The translations under genes were made by a program, and so were the position numbers. Source: an uncultured Solobacterium sp. (GTDB lineage Bacteria; Bacillota_I; Bacilli_A; Erysipelotrichales; Erysipelotrichaceae). From it: 6,128 bases of DNA. The notes under the pieces are model-generated. The model searched no databases. It saw only the letters and a program-made list of their open reading frames with translations, and had not been told where the DNA came from. Position 1 is the first letter of the stretch. Every line of letters begins with the position of its first letter. The DNA is taken from NCBI GenBank assembly GCA_927911475.1, contig CAKMPP010000028.1, positions 1 through 6,128 on the forward strand. Direction: 5' to 3'. Below, piece by piece: positions 5,920 to 6,128 of the stretch.

Positions 5920-6128
5920 TTTGATAGTTAGAACAGAAATTGGAACAATGTACTGTAAGTACTAGGTATAATCATAAAAACAAAATGAAAAGATCTACTA
6001 TTACCAGTAGATCGCTATTAAAATAAATCATTATTAACCTACTAACCACTACATGTTAAAAACTATATATTAGTTAGAACTTAGTCTACTAATTTGATTG
6101 TTTAGAAATACAACTTATAATCTTGAAC
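5920..6128. other. Right-end non-coding stretch
   Basis: No ORF of useful length is open in any frame. The three leftward frames entering from the right edge all close within about 13 codons, so the window does not reach a convincing neighbouring gene. The stretch contains one clear hairpin (5992-6013) and a small 5-bp hairpin (GTACT/AGTAC, 5950-5962). No tRNA or other structured RNA was recognised. Confidence 0.6.
5973..6013 (-). terminator. Probable leftward (minus-strand) terminator
   Basis: GATCTACT (5992-5999) and AGTAGATC (6006-6013) form an 8-bp perfect stem around ATTACC. On the + strand no T-run follows. On the minus strand the stem is followed by TTTTCATTTTGTTTTT (complement of the A-rich bases 5976-5991). 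It therefore reads as an intrinsic terminator for a gene transcribed leftward from beyond the right edge, convergent with the GNAT gene. Confidence 0.6.

Noticed and set aside
5925..6080. 10-bp direct repeat TAGTTAGAAC at 5925-5934 and 6071-6080
   Set aside because: Too short in AT-rich DNA, with no transposase or integrase nearby to suggest attachment sites or target duplications.

Overview
The window looks like chromosomal DNA of a low-GC Gram-positive bacterium (Bacillota). The base composition is strongly A+T-rich, Shine-Dalgarno sites are strong (AGGGGGTGG, AGGAG, GAGAGG), genes are packed on one strand, and TGA is used as a stop. The XRE regulator plus small DUF3278-like membrane protein pair is typical of that phylum. 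I cannot name the genus; Erysipelotrichia or Lactobacillales are guesses.

All recognisable genes are on the + strand. (1) 3-498: C-terminal part of a class I SAM-dependent methyltransferase, cut by the left edge and broken by a +1 frameshift. (2) 561-1207: a small alpha/beta hydrolase broken by a -1 frameshift, followed by a good intrinsic terminator. (3) 1346-2711: an RclA-type pyridine nucleotide-disulfide oxidoreductase (flavoprotein copper reductase / hypochlorous acid defence family), broken by a +1 frameshift and followed by a strong terminator. (4) 2861-3577: a two-gene unit of a 66-residue XRE repressor and a four-helix membrane protein, the latter broken by a +1 frameshift. Two related inverted repeats, the likely operators, lie in front of it. 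(5) 3669-5249: an intact NhaP2/CvrA-type cation/proton antiporter with two C-terminal RCK_C domains and its own convincing promoter. (6) 5509-5919: an intact GNAT acetyltransferase. (7) 5920-6128: no gene, but a hairpin that reads as a terminator for a leftward gene beyond the right edge.

The genes do not form one pathway. RclA, the antiporter and possibly the GNAT protein fit general stress and ion homeostasis, but they are separated by terminators and promoters. The most striking property is four single-base reading-frame breaks in four genes within about 3 kb. Each is repaired by one base, and both flanks keep good protein similarity; the next 2.5 kb is clean. Either this stretch carries uncorrected indel errors or several neighbouring genes were disrupted very recently. 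I see no CRISPR array, insertion sequence, tRNA or rRNA, and no convincing new multi-gene system.
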